A stretch of 64,000 nt of DNA from Rhodocytophaga rosea (GTDB lineage: Bacteria > Bacteroidota > Bacteroidia > Cytophagales > 172606-1). The position numbers and the translations under genes were made by a program. The stretch's first letter is position 1; each line of letters starts with the position of its first letter. Below are positions 8,900-17,175 of this stretch, piece after piece. The DNA lies in contig NZ_CP048222.1 of the NCBI RefSeq assembly GCF_010119975.1, positions 310,001 to 374,000 on the forward strand, read 5' to 3'. The notes below the pieces were generated by a model. That model was given only the letters and a program-made list of their open reading frames with translations, made no database searches and had not been told where the DNA came from.

Positions 8900-9586
8900 A
8901 TGAGATTTTTCCTTTTGATCTGGTTCATATGTTCCGGCCTGTATGTACAAGCACAGGCTTTTTTTCCAGCCTCGTATTCAGCTTTACGTACGCCCAGTGT
9001 ATACGACATTCAGGCCAGTCAGGCAAAGTTATTCCAGCGGAATCATGGGATGATTATTGGGTTACAACGTGGGAAGTATACTACCATAGAATTTGGCGGG
9101 GAAATACACTGGCGAAAAATCAGCCTGACCAAACCGAGGTTATTTGCCACCACGGCTAATATGGAATACAATTTCTCCGACAATGTGATTGGCTATAAGG
9201 CCGGTGTATGGTTCAAACGTGGCCGGATTAACCTGACATACGGGGCTAATCTGGTGTATTTTACAGATTTTGATAAATCCAGATTTGGCGTTGCCCCTTC
9301 TATCGGCTTCCGTTTACTGGGATTTCACCTGGTGAATAGCTATAATTTTCTGGCTGGCGATAAAGAACTTGACAAGGTCAATACCCTTAATATTGCCCTC
9401 AGGTATTATTTTCCCATAGATAATGCCTTTAACTGGAAAAAGAAAAATAACGACGGAGAGAAAAAGCGGGAAAAGAAGAAAAAAGAAAAATCCAAAAAGA
9501 AAAAAAAGCGGGAAAAGGAGAAAAAGAAAAAAGCCAGACAAAAACAGAAAAATAAAGATAATACCAGGAAAAAACTGTTTGGCTGA
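8900..9586 (+). CDS. Predicted outer-membrane beta-barrel protein with lysine-rich tail
   Basis: A 228-residue protein with a signal peptide (hydrophobic residues 2-15, cleavage likely after QAQA near residue 20). Residues 45-175 show alternating strands ending in aromatic residues (for example NMEYNF, VGVAPSIGFRL-like strands, IALRYYFP), as in small outer-membrane barrels of Bacteroidota. The last 50 residues are almost only K, E, R and N, giving a very basic charged tail after the final strand. The repeated AAA/GAA codons make the DNA purine-rich there. Function is unknown; the tail could contact lipopolysaccharide, peptidoglycan or nucleic acid. A hairpin overlaps the stop codon. Confidence 0.65.
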   Translation: MRFFLLIWFICSGLYVQAQAFFPASYSALRTPSVYDIQASQAKLFQRNHGMIIGLQRGKYTTIEFGGEIHWRKISLTKPRLFATTANMEYNFSDNVIGYKAGVWFKRGRINLTYGANLVYFTDFDKSRFGVAPSIGFRLLGFHLVNSYNFLAGDKELDKVNTLNIALRYYFPIDNAFNWKKKNNDGEKKREKKKKEKSKKKKKREKEKKKKARQKQKNKDNTRKKLFG

Positions 9587-9603
9587 TACCAGCCAAACAG
9601 TTT
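9572..9603. terminator. Bidirectional terminator between convergent genes
   Basis: A perfect 14-base stem, aaactgtttggctg (9572-9585) and cagccaaacagttt (9590-9603), with a 4-base loop. It overlaps the TGA stop of the plus-strand barrel gene and ends 8 bases before the stop of the minus-strand SET gene. A T-rich stretch follows on the plus strand and A-runs precede it, so it can serve both. Confidence 0.8.
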
Positions 9604-9611
9604 AATCTTTT

Positions 9612-10037
9612 TTATCGGGAAGTTAGTTTTTCTTCTTCTTCACTCATCAACAGGTGTTTGTAAGAATTAAACTCAGCATCGAATAATTGATAATCTGAAG
9701 TAATCTCCTCACCTGGGTAGATATCTTTGGAAGCAATAGTTAAGCCCTCAATATCATCCATCGTATCAATAGTATTTGGTTCATAGGAATGATTAATGAA
9801 CCTTGCATCATCCGAACATAAGATATAACAACCACTAATTCTGCTTTTATAAATGTAGTTGTCTATCCGCTCACAGTCATGTTTCAACTTAAAGGCCTGA
9901 TATTCTTTTTCGTTGAATTTCAAATCTAACTTAGGTATAAACCTCCATATTACGGTGCCTTTCGGAATGAAAGAATCAGCATACAAACCGATGCCGCTGA
10001 TTTTACTTAAACCAAGTCTGGTTTTTACTATTAACAT
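9612..10037 (-). CDS. SET-domain protein (putative protein lysine methyltransferase)
   Basis: A 141-residue protein that is essentially one SET domain. The N-terminal G-I-G-L-Y-A motif (S-G-I-G-L-Y-A-D, about residues 15-22), the central RFINHSYEPNT (about residues 80-90), which forms the cofactor-site pseudoknot, and the C-terminal DIYPGEEITSDY with its catalytic tyrosine are all present. SET enzymes use S-adenosylmethionine to methylate lysines; small bacterial members have few known targets, ribosomal or chromatin-like proteins among them. Pre- and post-SET cysteine clusters are missing, as usual for the short bacterial form. It is monocistronic, convergent with the barrel gene. Confidence 0.85.
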   Translation of the reverse strand: MLIVKTRLGLSKISGIGLYADSFIPKGTVIWRFIPKLDLKFNEKEYQAFKLKHDCERIDNYIYKSRISGCYILCSDDARFINHSYEPNTIDTMDDIEGLTIASKDIYPGEEITSDYQLFDAEFNSYKHLLMSEEEEKLTSR

Positions 10038-10671
10038 GTTACTTTCTTTGTTTGGATAGTGGATGAAAATTTATTTAATAATATGTTTGATTAAAACGCT
10101 AAAATAAGAAATTAGTTCAAATAAAATACAATTATTAACATGCTGACTTTCAGTAACTTAATTAGTATAAAATTTACTCTTATTCAGCAGTTCCTTTAAT
10201 TACTTTTACCTGAGGTTATTGCCTAAAACAGGTAAAAAGATATACTACTTATTTTAATAAAACAATACCCTTAATTAAAAAACATAAGATTATTTGCTAT
10301 TATTTTTATTAAGCATGGAGAATAAAGGTGAGTAAACTATACGTGATATAATTAAGATAGCTGATGACATTTATAACTCTGTGTACCTTATACAATTATA
10401 GGAATTCCTTCCTTCATAATCTTGTTTCTCATAAATAATTGAAAGTGATTGCTAATCCAAAACTAATTTTCTATTCAAGTATTATGTGGATGTAAGATTT
10501 TTCCGGCTTATGTCAATCAAAATGTTTTCAGCCTGATTAAGTATCTGACAGGGCTACGCTCATACCGGGTAACCAGTTAACTTATTAGTATTCCTGAAAA
10601 CTGAGGATTTTCCATATTCAGCATACATCTAGATTAAAAGCAGAAACAAAAATGAGTTAAATTTAATATTA
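10038..10671. other. Long AT-rich intergenic spacer
   Basis: A non-coding stretch of about 630 bases, markedly AT-rich, between the SET gene promoter and the operator region of the DUF4856 operon. No open frame with coding character, RNA gene or terminator-class hairpin was recognised. It may hold upstream control sequences for the operon at 10740. Confidence 0.4.
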
Positions 10672-10735
10672 TTTATAATTAGTCTAAATTAAAAAATCTA
10701 ATAAATTTGCCGTAAGTATTTAGACTAATTATAAA
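10672..10735 (+). promoter_or_regulatory. Promoter with paired inverted operator arms
   Basis: Two 18-base arms form a perfect inverted repeat: 10672-10689 (tttataattagtctaaat) and 10718-10735 (atttagactaattataaa). Between them, at 10702-10709, is TAAATTTG, which fits the Bacteroidota -7 consensus TAnnTTTG; the first codon of the DUF4856 gene follows at 10740. Each arm is itself a rough palindrome (TTTA....TAAA ends), as expected for a dimeric repressor. The downstream operon has imelysin and a TonB receptor, so a metal-sensing regulator of DtxR or Fur type is a reasonable guess, but that is inference. Confidence 0.55.
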
Positions 10736-10739
10736 CAAC

Positions 10740-11831
10740 ATGCTAAAACCTATTCTTTCCCGTACAGCTATCGCCTTATTTGTAGGACTTGTATCTTTCA
10801 CTGCGTGTGATAAAGATGACTCTGAGCCAATCCAGCCATATGATGTACCAGCCACCTATGATTTTGAAGGGGCAGATTATAGTTCTTCTACCCACCGGAT
10901 TAATATGGCAGTAGAATTAAATTCGTATCTGGGCTCCGGAACTTCTACTATCCTGTCACAGGCTACCGCTAATAACCTGTTTAATAATACCAATACCCCG
11001 TTTGCAAATGCTGCCTTAAATACCGCTGGTGTAAACCTAGCTGATAAAACAGCTGATGTGAACGTATTTAAAGGTTTTATAGAACAGCGTGTGACACACA
11101 GCAACACTAATAACACGCCTGCTACAGATGGAACAGCCGGATACATTCCCAGAGGAAGTGGTAAGATTTTAGTAGGTCCGCAAGGGCTGGAAAATAACCA
11201 GGCCGTAGCAAAAGGAATGATGGGGAGTCTTTTCTTCAAAGAAGCAATGGCCATTCTTGCTGGCATTCCGAATGAGGATAATGCTACTAAAACCGAAGGA
11301 GCAACTGCTATGGAGAGCCGCTGGGATGAGGCATTTGGTTACCTGGGCATTCCGGAAGATTATGATACGACCAAAACGTATGCAAATACCGATCCGAACA
11401 GGCCACTTTTATGGGGAGGATACTTAACAGAAAGAGGCAAACCAATTCAGGCTGGCGGTATACTTTTCGAAGCTTTCCGGAAGGGACGTGCAGCCATTGG
11501 AGCAAAAGATTATGCCGTTCGTGACCAGCAGGTTAAACTTATACAGGAAACCTGGGAAAAACTCGCGGCTATCTCTGCACTGGCCTATGTAACCATTCCG
11601 CAGGCTTCTACCAGTGTAGGCAATTTGGGTACTCAGTTTCATGCGCTATCTGAAGGATATGGTTTTGTTCTTGCCCTGAAATACCGCCCGGCAGGCAGCA
11701 AGCTTTCAGAAGCCGACTACCAGAAATTAGTAAGTATTCTGACTACTAATTTTTATACACTTGTAAATGAACCTGGCTTTACCAAGCTAAAGGAGGCAGA
11801 AAATATATTAAAAACCACTTATAGTCTGTAA
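10740..11831 (+). CDS. DUF4856 lipoprotein
   Basis: A 363-residue predicted lipoprotein: the hydrophobic leader ends in SFTAC with the lipid-bearing Cys at 23, followed by a D/E-rich tether. The mature part begins YDVPATYDFEGADYSSSTHRI, the characteristic opening of the DUF4856 family. The remainder is alpha-helical with a repeated NTA/NTN-rich segment. The family has no established biochemical role but occurs beside imelysin genes in Bacteroidota. It is the first gene of the operon, right behind the palindromic operator, and is probably anchored in the outer membrane. A stable hairpin follows its stop codon. Confidence 0.85.
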   Translation: MLKPILSRTAIALFVGLVSFTACDKDDSEPIQPYDVPATYDFEGADYSSSTHRINMAVELNSYLGSGTSTILSQATANNLFNNTNTPFANAALNTAGVNLADKTADVNVFKGFIEQRVTHSNTNNTPATDGTAGYIPRGSGKILVGPQGLENNQAVAKGMMGSLFFKEAMAILAGIPNEDNATKTEGATAMESRWDEAFGYLGIPEDYDTTKTYANTDPNRPLLWGGYLTERGKPIQAGGILFEAFRKGRAAIGAKDYAVRDQQVKLIQETWEKLAAISALAYVTIPQASTSVGNLGTQFHALSEGYGFVLALKYRPAGSKLSEADYQKLVSILTTNFYTLVNEPGFTKLKEAENILKTTYSL

Positions 11832-11839
11832 TAAGTTCT

Positions 11840-11888
11840 ACCTCATATACCAGGCAGCCCTATTATATGGAGGCCTGGTATGTGAGGT
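11840..11888 (+). terminator. Intra-operon hairpin, possible attenuator
   Basis: Arms acctcatataccaggc (11840-11855) and gcctggtatgtgaggt (11873-11888) pair along 16 bases with a single G-T wobble and a 17-base loop. There is no T-run after it. Position between the first and second gene suggests partial termination or protection of the upstream mRNA from 3' decay. Confidence 0.5.
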
Positions 11889-11984
11889 TATAATAGAACA
11901 CCGAAAAGAATGATACTGATTTCTTAGCTACATTCTGTCCGGTGATTATTTTTTCAGGCTTAAAACAGTCAAAAACATATTCCA

Positions 11985-13064
11985 ATGAAATATTATTGCA
12001 AACAAAGGCTGTTGATAATAATTGTAGCCCTTATCTCAATCAGCGGATGTATCAAAGACGAGGGTCCAGATACTGGTCCCGACACTACTTTTGATAAAAC
12101 CGCCATGCTGACTACCTATGCCGATGCGCTGATTATTCCGGCATATGTAGGCATGCAGCAAAAACTCCAGGCGCTGGAAACACCTTTAACCACGTTTTTA
12201 ACAGATCCTTCACCAGCCAATCAACAAGCACTAAAACCAGCCTTTAAAGAAGCTTACCTGCAATTTCAACGAATTTCTGTATACCAGCTAGGTCCGGCAG
12301 AAGAGGCTTTATTGAGCAATTTTCTGAATATGTTTCCGGCAGATATTAGTGTCATTGAGAACAACAGCAGCACAGGTAATTATAATCTCCTGGTAAACTC
12401 TTCTGTAGATGAGCAGGGTTTTCCGGCCTTAGATTATTTATTGTTTGCTGAAGATGCACTCCAGAAGTTTAATGGGTCTACGGCAACTACCCGCAAAAAG
12501 TATGTTCAGGATATTTTTTCCAGAATGAAAACACTGGTAAATACTGTACATGCCGATTGGCAAAGCAACTACCGCAGCGAGTTTATTGATAATACCCGAA
12601 CGGATGTGGGAAGCCCGATCGGCTATCTGGTCAACCAGTTTGCCTATGAAATGGACCAGCTGAAAGGTCCACGGATCGGATGGCCATTTGGTAAACAATC
12701 GGGGGGAGTAGTTTTTGCAGATAAAAGCGAAGGTTACTATTCCGGACTCTCTCTTGCTCTGGCAATTGAAAACCTAAGCAGCCTTAAAAATGCCTTTACA
12801 GCCGGAAGCAGCGGAAGTGGTATTTCTGCTTACCTGGTTGCTTTAAATAAACAAGAATTAAATACAGAGGTGTTAAGCCAGTTTGATGTGGCTATCAACA
12901 AACTCAAAGCCATTCCTGATCCCCTGTCTATTGCCTTTACCCAGCACAAAGATCAGGTGGATACTGCATACAAGGAGATACAAACCCTGCTCACCTTGAT
13001 AAAAACAGATGTGGCTTCGGCTACCGGGGTGCGCATAACTTACCAGGATAGTGACGGTGACTAA
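11985..13064 (+). CDS. Imelysin-family lipoprotein (M75-like)
   Basis: A 359-residue lipoprotein with lipobox ISGC (Cys at 22). The imelysin fold signatures are present: an early helical bundle, and GFPALDYLLFAED near residue 145, which stands in place of the classic GxHxxE motif, as in many Bacteroidota members. A second conserved patch is GPRIGWPFGKQSGG. Imelysins are iron-regulated surface proteins once thought to be peptidases; current evidence favours metal or heme uptake roles. It is the second gene of the operon, followed by the HTTM gene with a 14-base overlap. Confidence 0.88.
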   Translation: MKYYCKQRLLIIIVALISISGCIKDEGPDTGPDTTFDKTAMLTTYADALIIPAYVGMQQKLQALETPLTTFLTDPSPANQQALKPAFKEAYLQFQRISVYQLGPAEEALLSNFLNMFPADISVIENNSSTGNYNLLVNSSVDEQGFPALDYLLFAEDALQKFNGSTATTRKKYVQDIFSRMKTLVNTVHADWQSNYRSEFIDNTRTDVGSPIGYLVNQFAYEMDQLKGPRIGWPFGKQSGGVVFADKSEGYYSGLSLALAIENLSSLKNAFTAGSSGSGISAYLVALNKQELNTEVLSQFDVAINKLKAIPDPLSIAFTQHKDQVDTAYKEIQTLLTLIKTDVASATGVRITYQDSDGD

Positions 13065-14442
13065 AACCAATACAGGCTGGTTTGGGAAGCAGGTTTTAAA
13101 AAGTCTGCAACAGCCTGTTCATATTTCTCCGCTTATTACCTTCCGGATACTTTTCGGCCTGATGATGTGTGTGGGCATTATCCGTTTCTGGCTCAATGAC
13201 TGGATCACAGAATTATATGTAAAACCTGCTTTCTACTTTTCCTATCCTGGTTTTCAATGGGTGCATCCTTTAGGAAATTCGGGTATGCATATCATATTTG
13301 CCGGAATGGCTATATGCACCCTTTTGATCAGTATTGGATTATGGTACAGAGTGGCGAGTATCCTGTTTTTTCTGTCTTTTACGTATGTAGAACTGATCGA
13401 CAGCACCAACTACCTGAATCATTACTATTTTATCAGCCTGATCAGTTTTCTGCTGATATTTTTACCGGCTAACCGCTATTTCTCCCTGGATATAGTCATA
13501 AACCCGGCTCGTAAACTGACTGTGATCCCCCTCTGGATGGTAGGTATAATCCGCTTGCAGGTAGGTCTGATCTATTTTTTTGCCGGGATAGCTAAACTTA
13601 ATCCAGACTGGCTGCTGGAAGCGTTGCCTATGAAAATCTGGCTCCCGGCTAAAAGTCACATTCCACTGATTGGCTCACTGCTATATAAAACCTGGGTCGC
13701 ATACTTGTTCAGCTGGTTTGGGGCAGTATATGATCTGTTCATCGCCTTTTTTTTGCTTCACCGTAAAACCAGGCCGGTGGCGTATTTTTTTGTACTCGCC
13801 TTTCACCTGGCTACTGCCCTGTTTTTTCCAGGCATTGGATTATTTCCCTATGTAATGATGATTTGCAGCCTGGTATTTTTCAGTTCAGCCTTTCATCAAA
13901 AGTTATTACAGTTTTTTTCCTTTTCCCGGAAAACACAAGAACAAGCTCCCTCTTCCAGTACTTATCTTAATAATATCAGGAGAAATCAAGTTTTACTAAC
14001 AGGTATAGGTGTTTATTTTCTATTTCAGATACTCATTCCTTTCCGGCATGTACTCTATCCCGGACATTTATTCTGGCATGAAGAGGGTTTCCGTTTCTCC
14101 TGGCGGGTGATGCTGATGGAAAAATCGGGAAATGCATTTTTTTACATAAAAGAACCCTCTACTGGCCGGACATATGAAGTAAATAATGCCGAATTTTTAA
14201 CACCTTTGCAGGAAAAAATGATGAGCACCCAGCCAGACATGATCCTGCGCTATGCACACCATCTGGCAGAAGTATATACAGGCAAAGGTATCCGGCAGCC
14301 GCAGGTATATACGGAATGTTATGTGGCCCTGAATGGAAAGCGGTCCAGATTGTTTATTGATACAACAGTGAATCTGGCTAAGCAGCCTTTGAGTCTGAAG
14401 CATTATACCTGGGTACTGCCTTATTCCCTGAAAGCTAAGTAG
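13051..14442 (+). CDS. HTTM-domain membrane protein (gamma-carboxylase-like)
   Basis: A 463-residue membrane protein with an N-terminal HTTM domain (about residues 20-290), which contains four to eight membrane helices and the motifs RILFGLMM, VELIDSTNYLNHYY and GLIYFFAGIAKLNPDWL; the last two are shared with vitamin K-dependent gamma-carboxylase. The C-terminal third is soluble and periplasmic. The chosen start is GTG at 13051; a second GTG at 13057 is possible. It overlaps the imelysin gene by 14 bases, and its stop TAG directly abuts the ATG of the TonB receptor, so the last three genes are translationally coupled. Bacterial HTTM proteins lack a known reaction; association with uptake operons is repeated in Bacteroidota. 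Confidence 0.82.
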   Translation: MTVTKTNTGWFGKQVLKSLQQPVHISPLITFRILFGLMMCVGIIRFWLNDWITELYVKPAFYFSYPGFQWVHPLGNSGMHIIFAGMAICTLLISIGLWYRVASILFFLSFTYVELIDSTNYLNHYYFISLISFLLIFLPANRYFSLDIVINPARKLTVIPLWMVGIIRLQVGLIYFFAGIAKLNPDWLLEALPMKIWLPAKSHIPLIGSLLYKTWVAYLFSWFGAVYDLFIAFFLLHRKTRPVAYFFVLAFHLATALFFPGIGLFPYVMMICSLVFFSSAFHQKLLQFFSFSRKTQEQAPSSSTYLNNIRRNQVLLTGIGVYFLFQILIPFRHVLYPGHLFWHEEGFRFSWRVMLMEKSGNAFFYIKEPSTGRTYEVNNAEFLTPLQEKMMSTQPDMILRYAHHLAEVYTGKGIRQPQVYTECYVALNGKRSRLFIDTTVNLAKQPLSLKHYTWVLPYSLKAK

Positions 14443-16828
14443 ATGAAATACATACAGATCGTTCTTTTTTTACTTATCTCTGGTTTTGCCAGTGCACAAG
14501 GCTTTACCATAACTGGTACTATTCAACTAGAGAAAACTCCTGTTGAAGGGGCTACTATTAGTTTACTGCCTTTAGATATAAAAACAGCAAGTACTTCTGG
14601 AGGCGCATTTCAATTCACAAAGATTCAATCCGGCACTTATCAATTAGTTGTAACGTATGTGGGTGCCAGGCAGCATACCCAGGAAGTGATTATCACCAGT
14701 AAAGATATTTCTCTTACCATCAATCTGTTGCTGGATAATACTTTGTTAAAAGAAGTAGTGGTAAAAGATGCCAGTGAGCAGGTATCCGGCAATTTGCGCC
14801 AGATAGAAGGAATTGCCATTTATGCCGGCAAAAAAACGGAAGTAATTAACCTGGTTAATATCAACGCCAATCTGGCTACCAATAATGCCAGGCAGGTTTA
14901 CAGCCGTATTCCCGGCTTAAACATCTGGGAATATGATGGTGGTGGTTTGCAGTTAGGCATTGGCGGACGGGGGCTTAATCCCAGCCGGGTTTCTAATTTT
15001 AATACCCGCCAGAATGGCTACGATATCAGTGCTGATGCCCTGGGGTATCCGGAAAGTTATTATACACCACCCAATGAAGCGGTTGAAAAGATTGAGATCA
15101 TCCGGGGGCTGCTAGCTTGCAGTATGGCACCCAGTTTGGCGGACTCATTAATTTTCAACTCAAAAAAGGTCCGGAAGACAAACCCATCCAGGTGGTAAGT
15201 CGCCAGACTGGGGTTCTTTTGGTTTTTTCAATTCATTTAACAGCGTTGGAGGGACCGTCAAAAAGTTAAATTATTATACCTATTATCAGTTCAAACGAGG
15301 CGATAGCTGGCGGCCCAACAGCCATTTTAACCAGCATGCAGCTTATGCCCACCTGGAATATAACTTTAATGAAAAACTCTCCCTTACCGGCGAATATACG
15401 TTTATGCATTACCTGGCCAAACAACCAGGAGGCTTAACAGATGCTGACTTTCAGCGTGACCCTTCGCAATCGGTAAGAGAAAGAAACTGGTTTAAAGTAG
15501 ACTGGAACCTGATTAGTCTTTCGTTGGATTACCGCTTCAGCGACCAGACCAGGCTCAACTGGCGCACCTATACATTACAGGCTGGCCGGGAAGCCTTGGG
15601 TATTCTCAATTACATTAACCGCCCCGACCCAGGTGGCGCCAGGGACCTGCTGGCTGACCGGTATAATAACTTTGGTTCAGAAGTCCGGCTGTTACACCAG
15701 TATACCTTATTCAAAGACCTGAAAAGCACTTTACTTACTGGGGCACGTTTATATAAAGGACTTACTCTGCGCAAACAAGGCGAAGCAGATGCTGGAAATG
15801 GTCCTCAGTTTGATTTTGTACCGTCAGAACCCAGTCACTCCGATTACCGATTTCCCGGAACCAATGTGGCCGGTTTTGTAGAAAACATTTTTCAGCTAAA
15901 CGATAAGTGGAACGTAACCCCAGGAGTACGGATGGAATACATTTCTACCAATGCAGAGGGATATTTCTACCAGATTATGCGGTTCGTGCCGAATGTAAAA
16001 GTTCAGGAAGAACGGGAGAAAAACCGTTCGTTTCTGCTGGCAGGCATAGGAAGTTCCTATCAATTATTTAAAGGCGTAGAATTGTATGCCAATATTTCGC
16101 AGAATTACCGCTCGATCAACTTCAACGATTTGCGGGTACAGAATGAAAATGCCAGGGTGGATTCGCTGCTCAAAGATGAAAACGGATACACCGCCGATGG
16201 AGGAATCCGGGGAAAACTCAATGACTGGCTGTATTACGACATGAGCCTTTTTTATCTCAAATACAATGATCGCATTGGTTCTGTATTTACCAAAAATGAA
16301 GATAACATGGTATACCGTTTACGCACCAATGTAGCCGATAGCCGCAATATTGGTTTTGAAGGTATTATAGAGGCAGATTTTCTCAAAGTGTTTACCCAAG
16401 GAAAAAGCCGGTATAAATTATCTGTGTATACCAATTTTGCTGCCATTGATGCCCGGTATATCAACACCCAGGAAACAGCTATCCGCAACAAAAGAGTAGA
16501 ATTTGTGCCTCCCCTATTATTCCGGAGCGGAGTATCTTTCGGAGATAAACGCTTTAATATAACCTACCAGTATTCTTATATAGCCAAACAATATTCGGAT
16601 GCGACGAATGCTGAATTCACCCCTACGGCTGTTGATGGAGCCGTACCAGCTTATCAGGTGATGGATGTAAGTGTAAGTTACCAGTGGAAATGGCTGGGTA
16701 TTTTTGGAAGTATAAATAACCTGGCGAATACCAGCTATTTTACCCGCCGAGCAGATGGCTATCCTGGTCCTGGGATTCTCCCCTCCGACCCCAGAGGCTA
16801 CTACCTGACCTTACAGGCTAAATTTTAA
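14443..16828 (+). pseudogene. TonB-dependent receptor, frame broken twice
   Basis: An outer-membrane receptor of FecA type. Frame 1 (14443-15198) holds a signal peptide, a carboxypeptidase-like domain (about residues 20-105) and most of the plug with GIGGRGLNPSR and EKIEIIRG. At the G-run 15104-15108 the reading must move to another frame, where AASLQYGTQFGG continues the plug; at 15210-15213 a second shift leads into the frame 15212-16828, which carries the barrel and ends in a typical aromatic C-terminal residue (LQAKF). One extra G at each run restores a single protein of about 795 residues. The barrel frame has no other stop, so decay is recent or the breaks are sequence errors. Fourth gene of the imelysin operon; ligand probably a metal complex. 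Confidence 0.85.
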
Positions 16829-16903
16829 TTTTTGCGATTATTCTGAAATAATAATTGGAAAAACAGACGTTGAAATCGAAAACTAAAACAATAATATAAT
16901 GCT

Positions 16904-17061
16904 ATTCCATGAGGGTGTGGATAAATGAAAAGCGGGTGCGCGTTGAATTGTGGGAGGAAGCATTTTTCATTTTGCCAGAACTACATTGGCTTGCTTCGGC
17001 TCTCGCCTCACAAGTGTTTTGTTACTTTAATTTTGTGCATGCAATAGAAAAGTAAGACGGC
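16904..17061 (-). repeat. Degenerate intergenic repeat, copy C (reverse orientation)
   Basis: About 158 bases that match the reverse complement of copy B: attccatg at one end, a gaagcatt block, the cttcggctctcgcct block, ttttgttactt, and agtaag-acggc at the other end. The element fills most of the 347-base gap between the TonB receptor and the GH15 gene. No gene is seen here. Confidence 0.55.
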
Positions 17062-17175
17062 TTAAGTATCAGAAATCGGCATAATCAATAATTTCCAGTA
17101 TAAATTTAAGAATACAAACAAAAGGTGGCATTTAAATAAATGAAAACGACTTACAGGAGATTTACTATTGACCTG

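Noticed and set aside
15404-16828. Barrel part of the TonB receptor as an independent gene starting at 15404
   Set aside because: The open frame continues upstream to 15212 with receptor sequence; the Met at 15404 lies inside the barrel (FMHYLAKQPGG), so it is a fragment of one broken gene.
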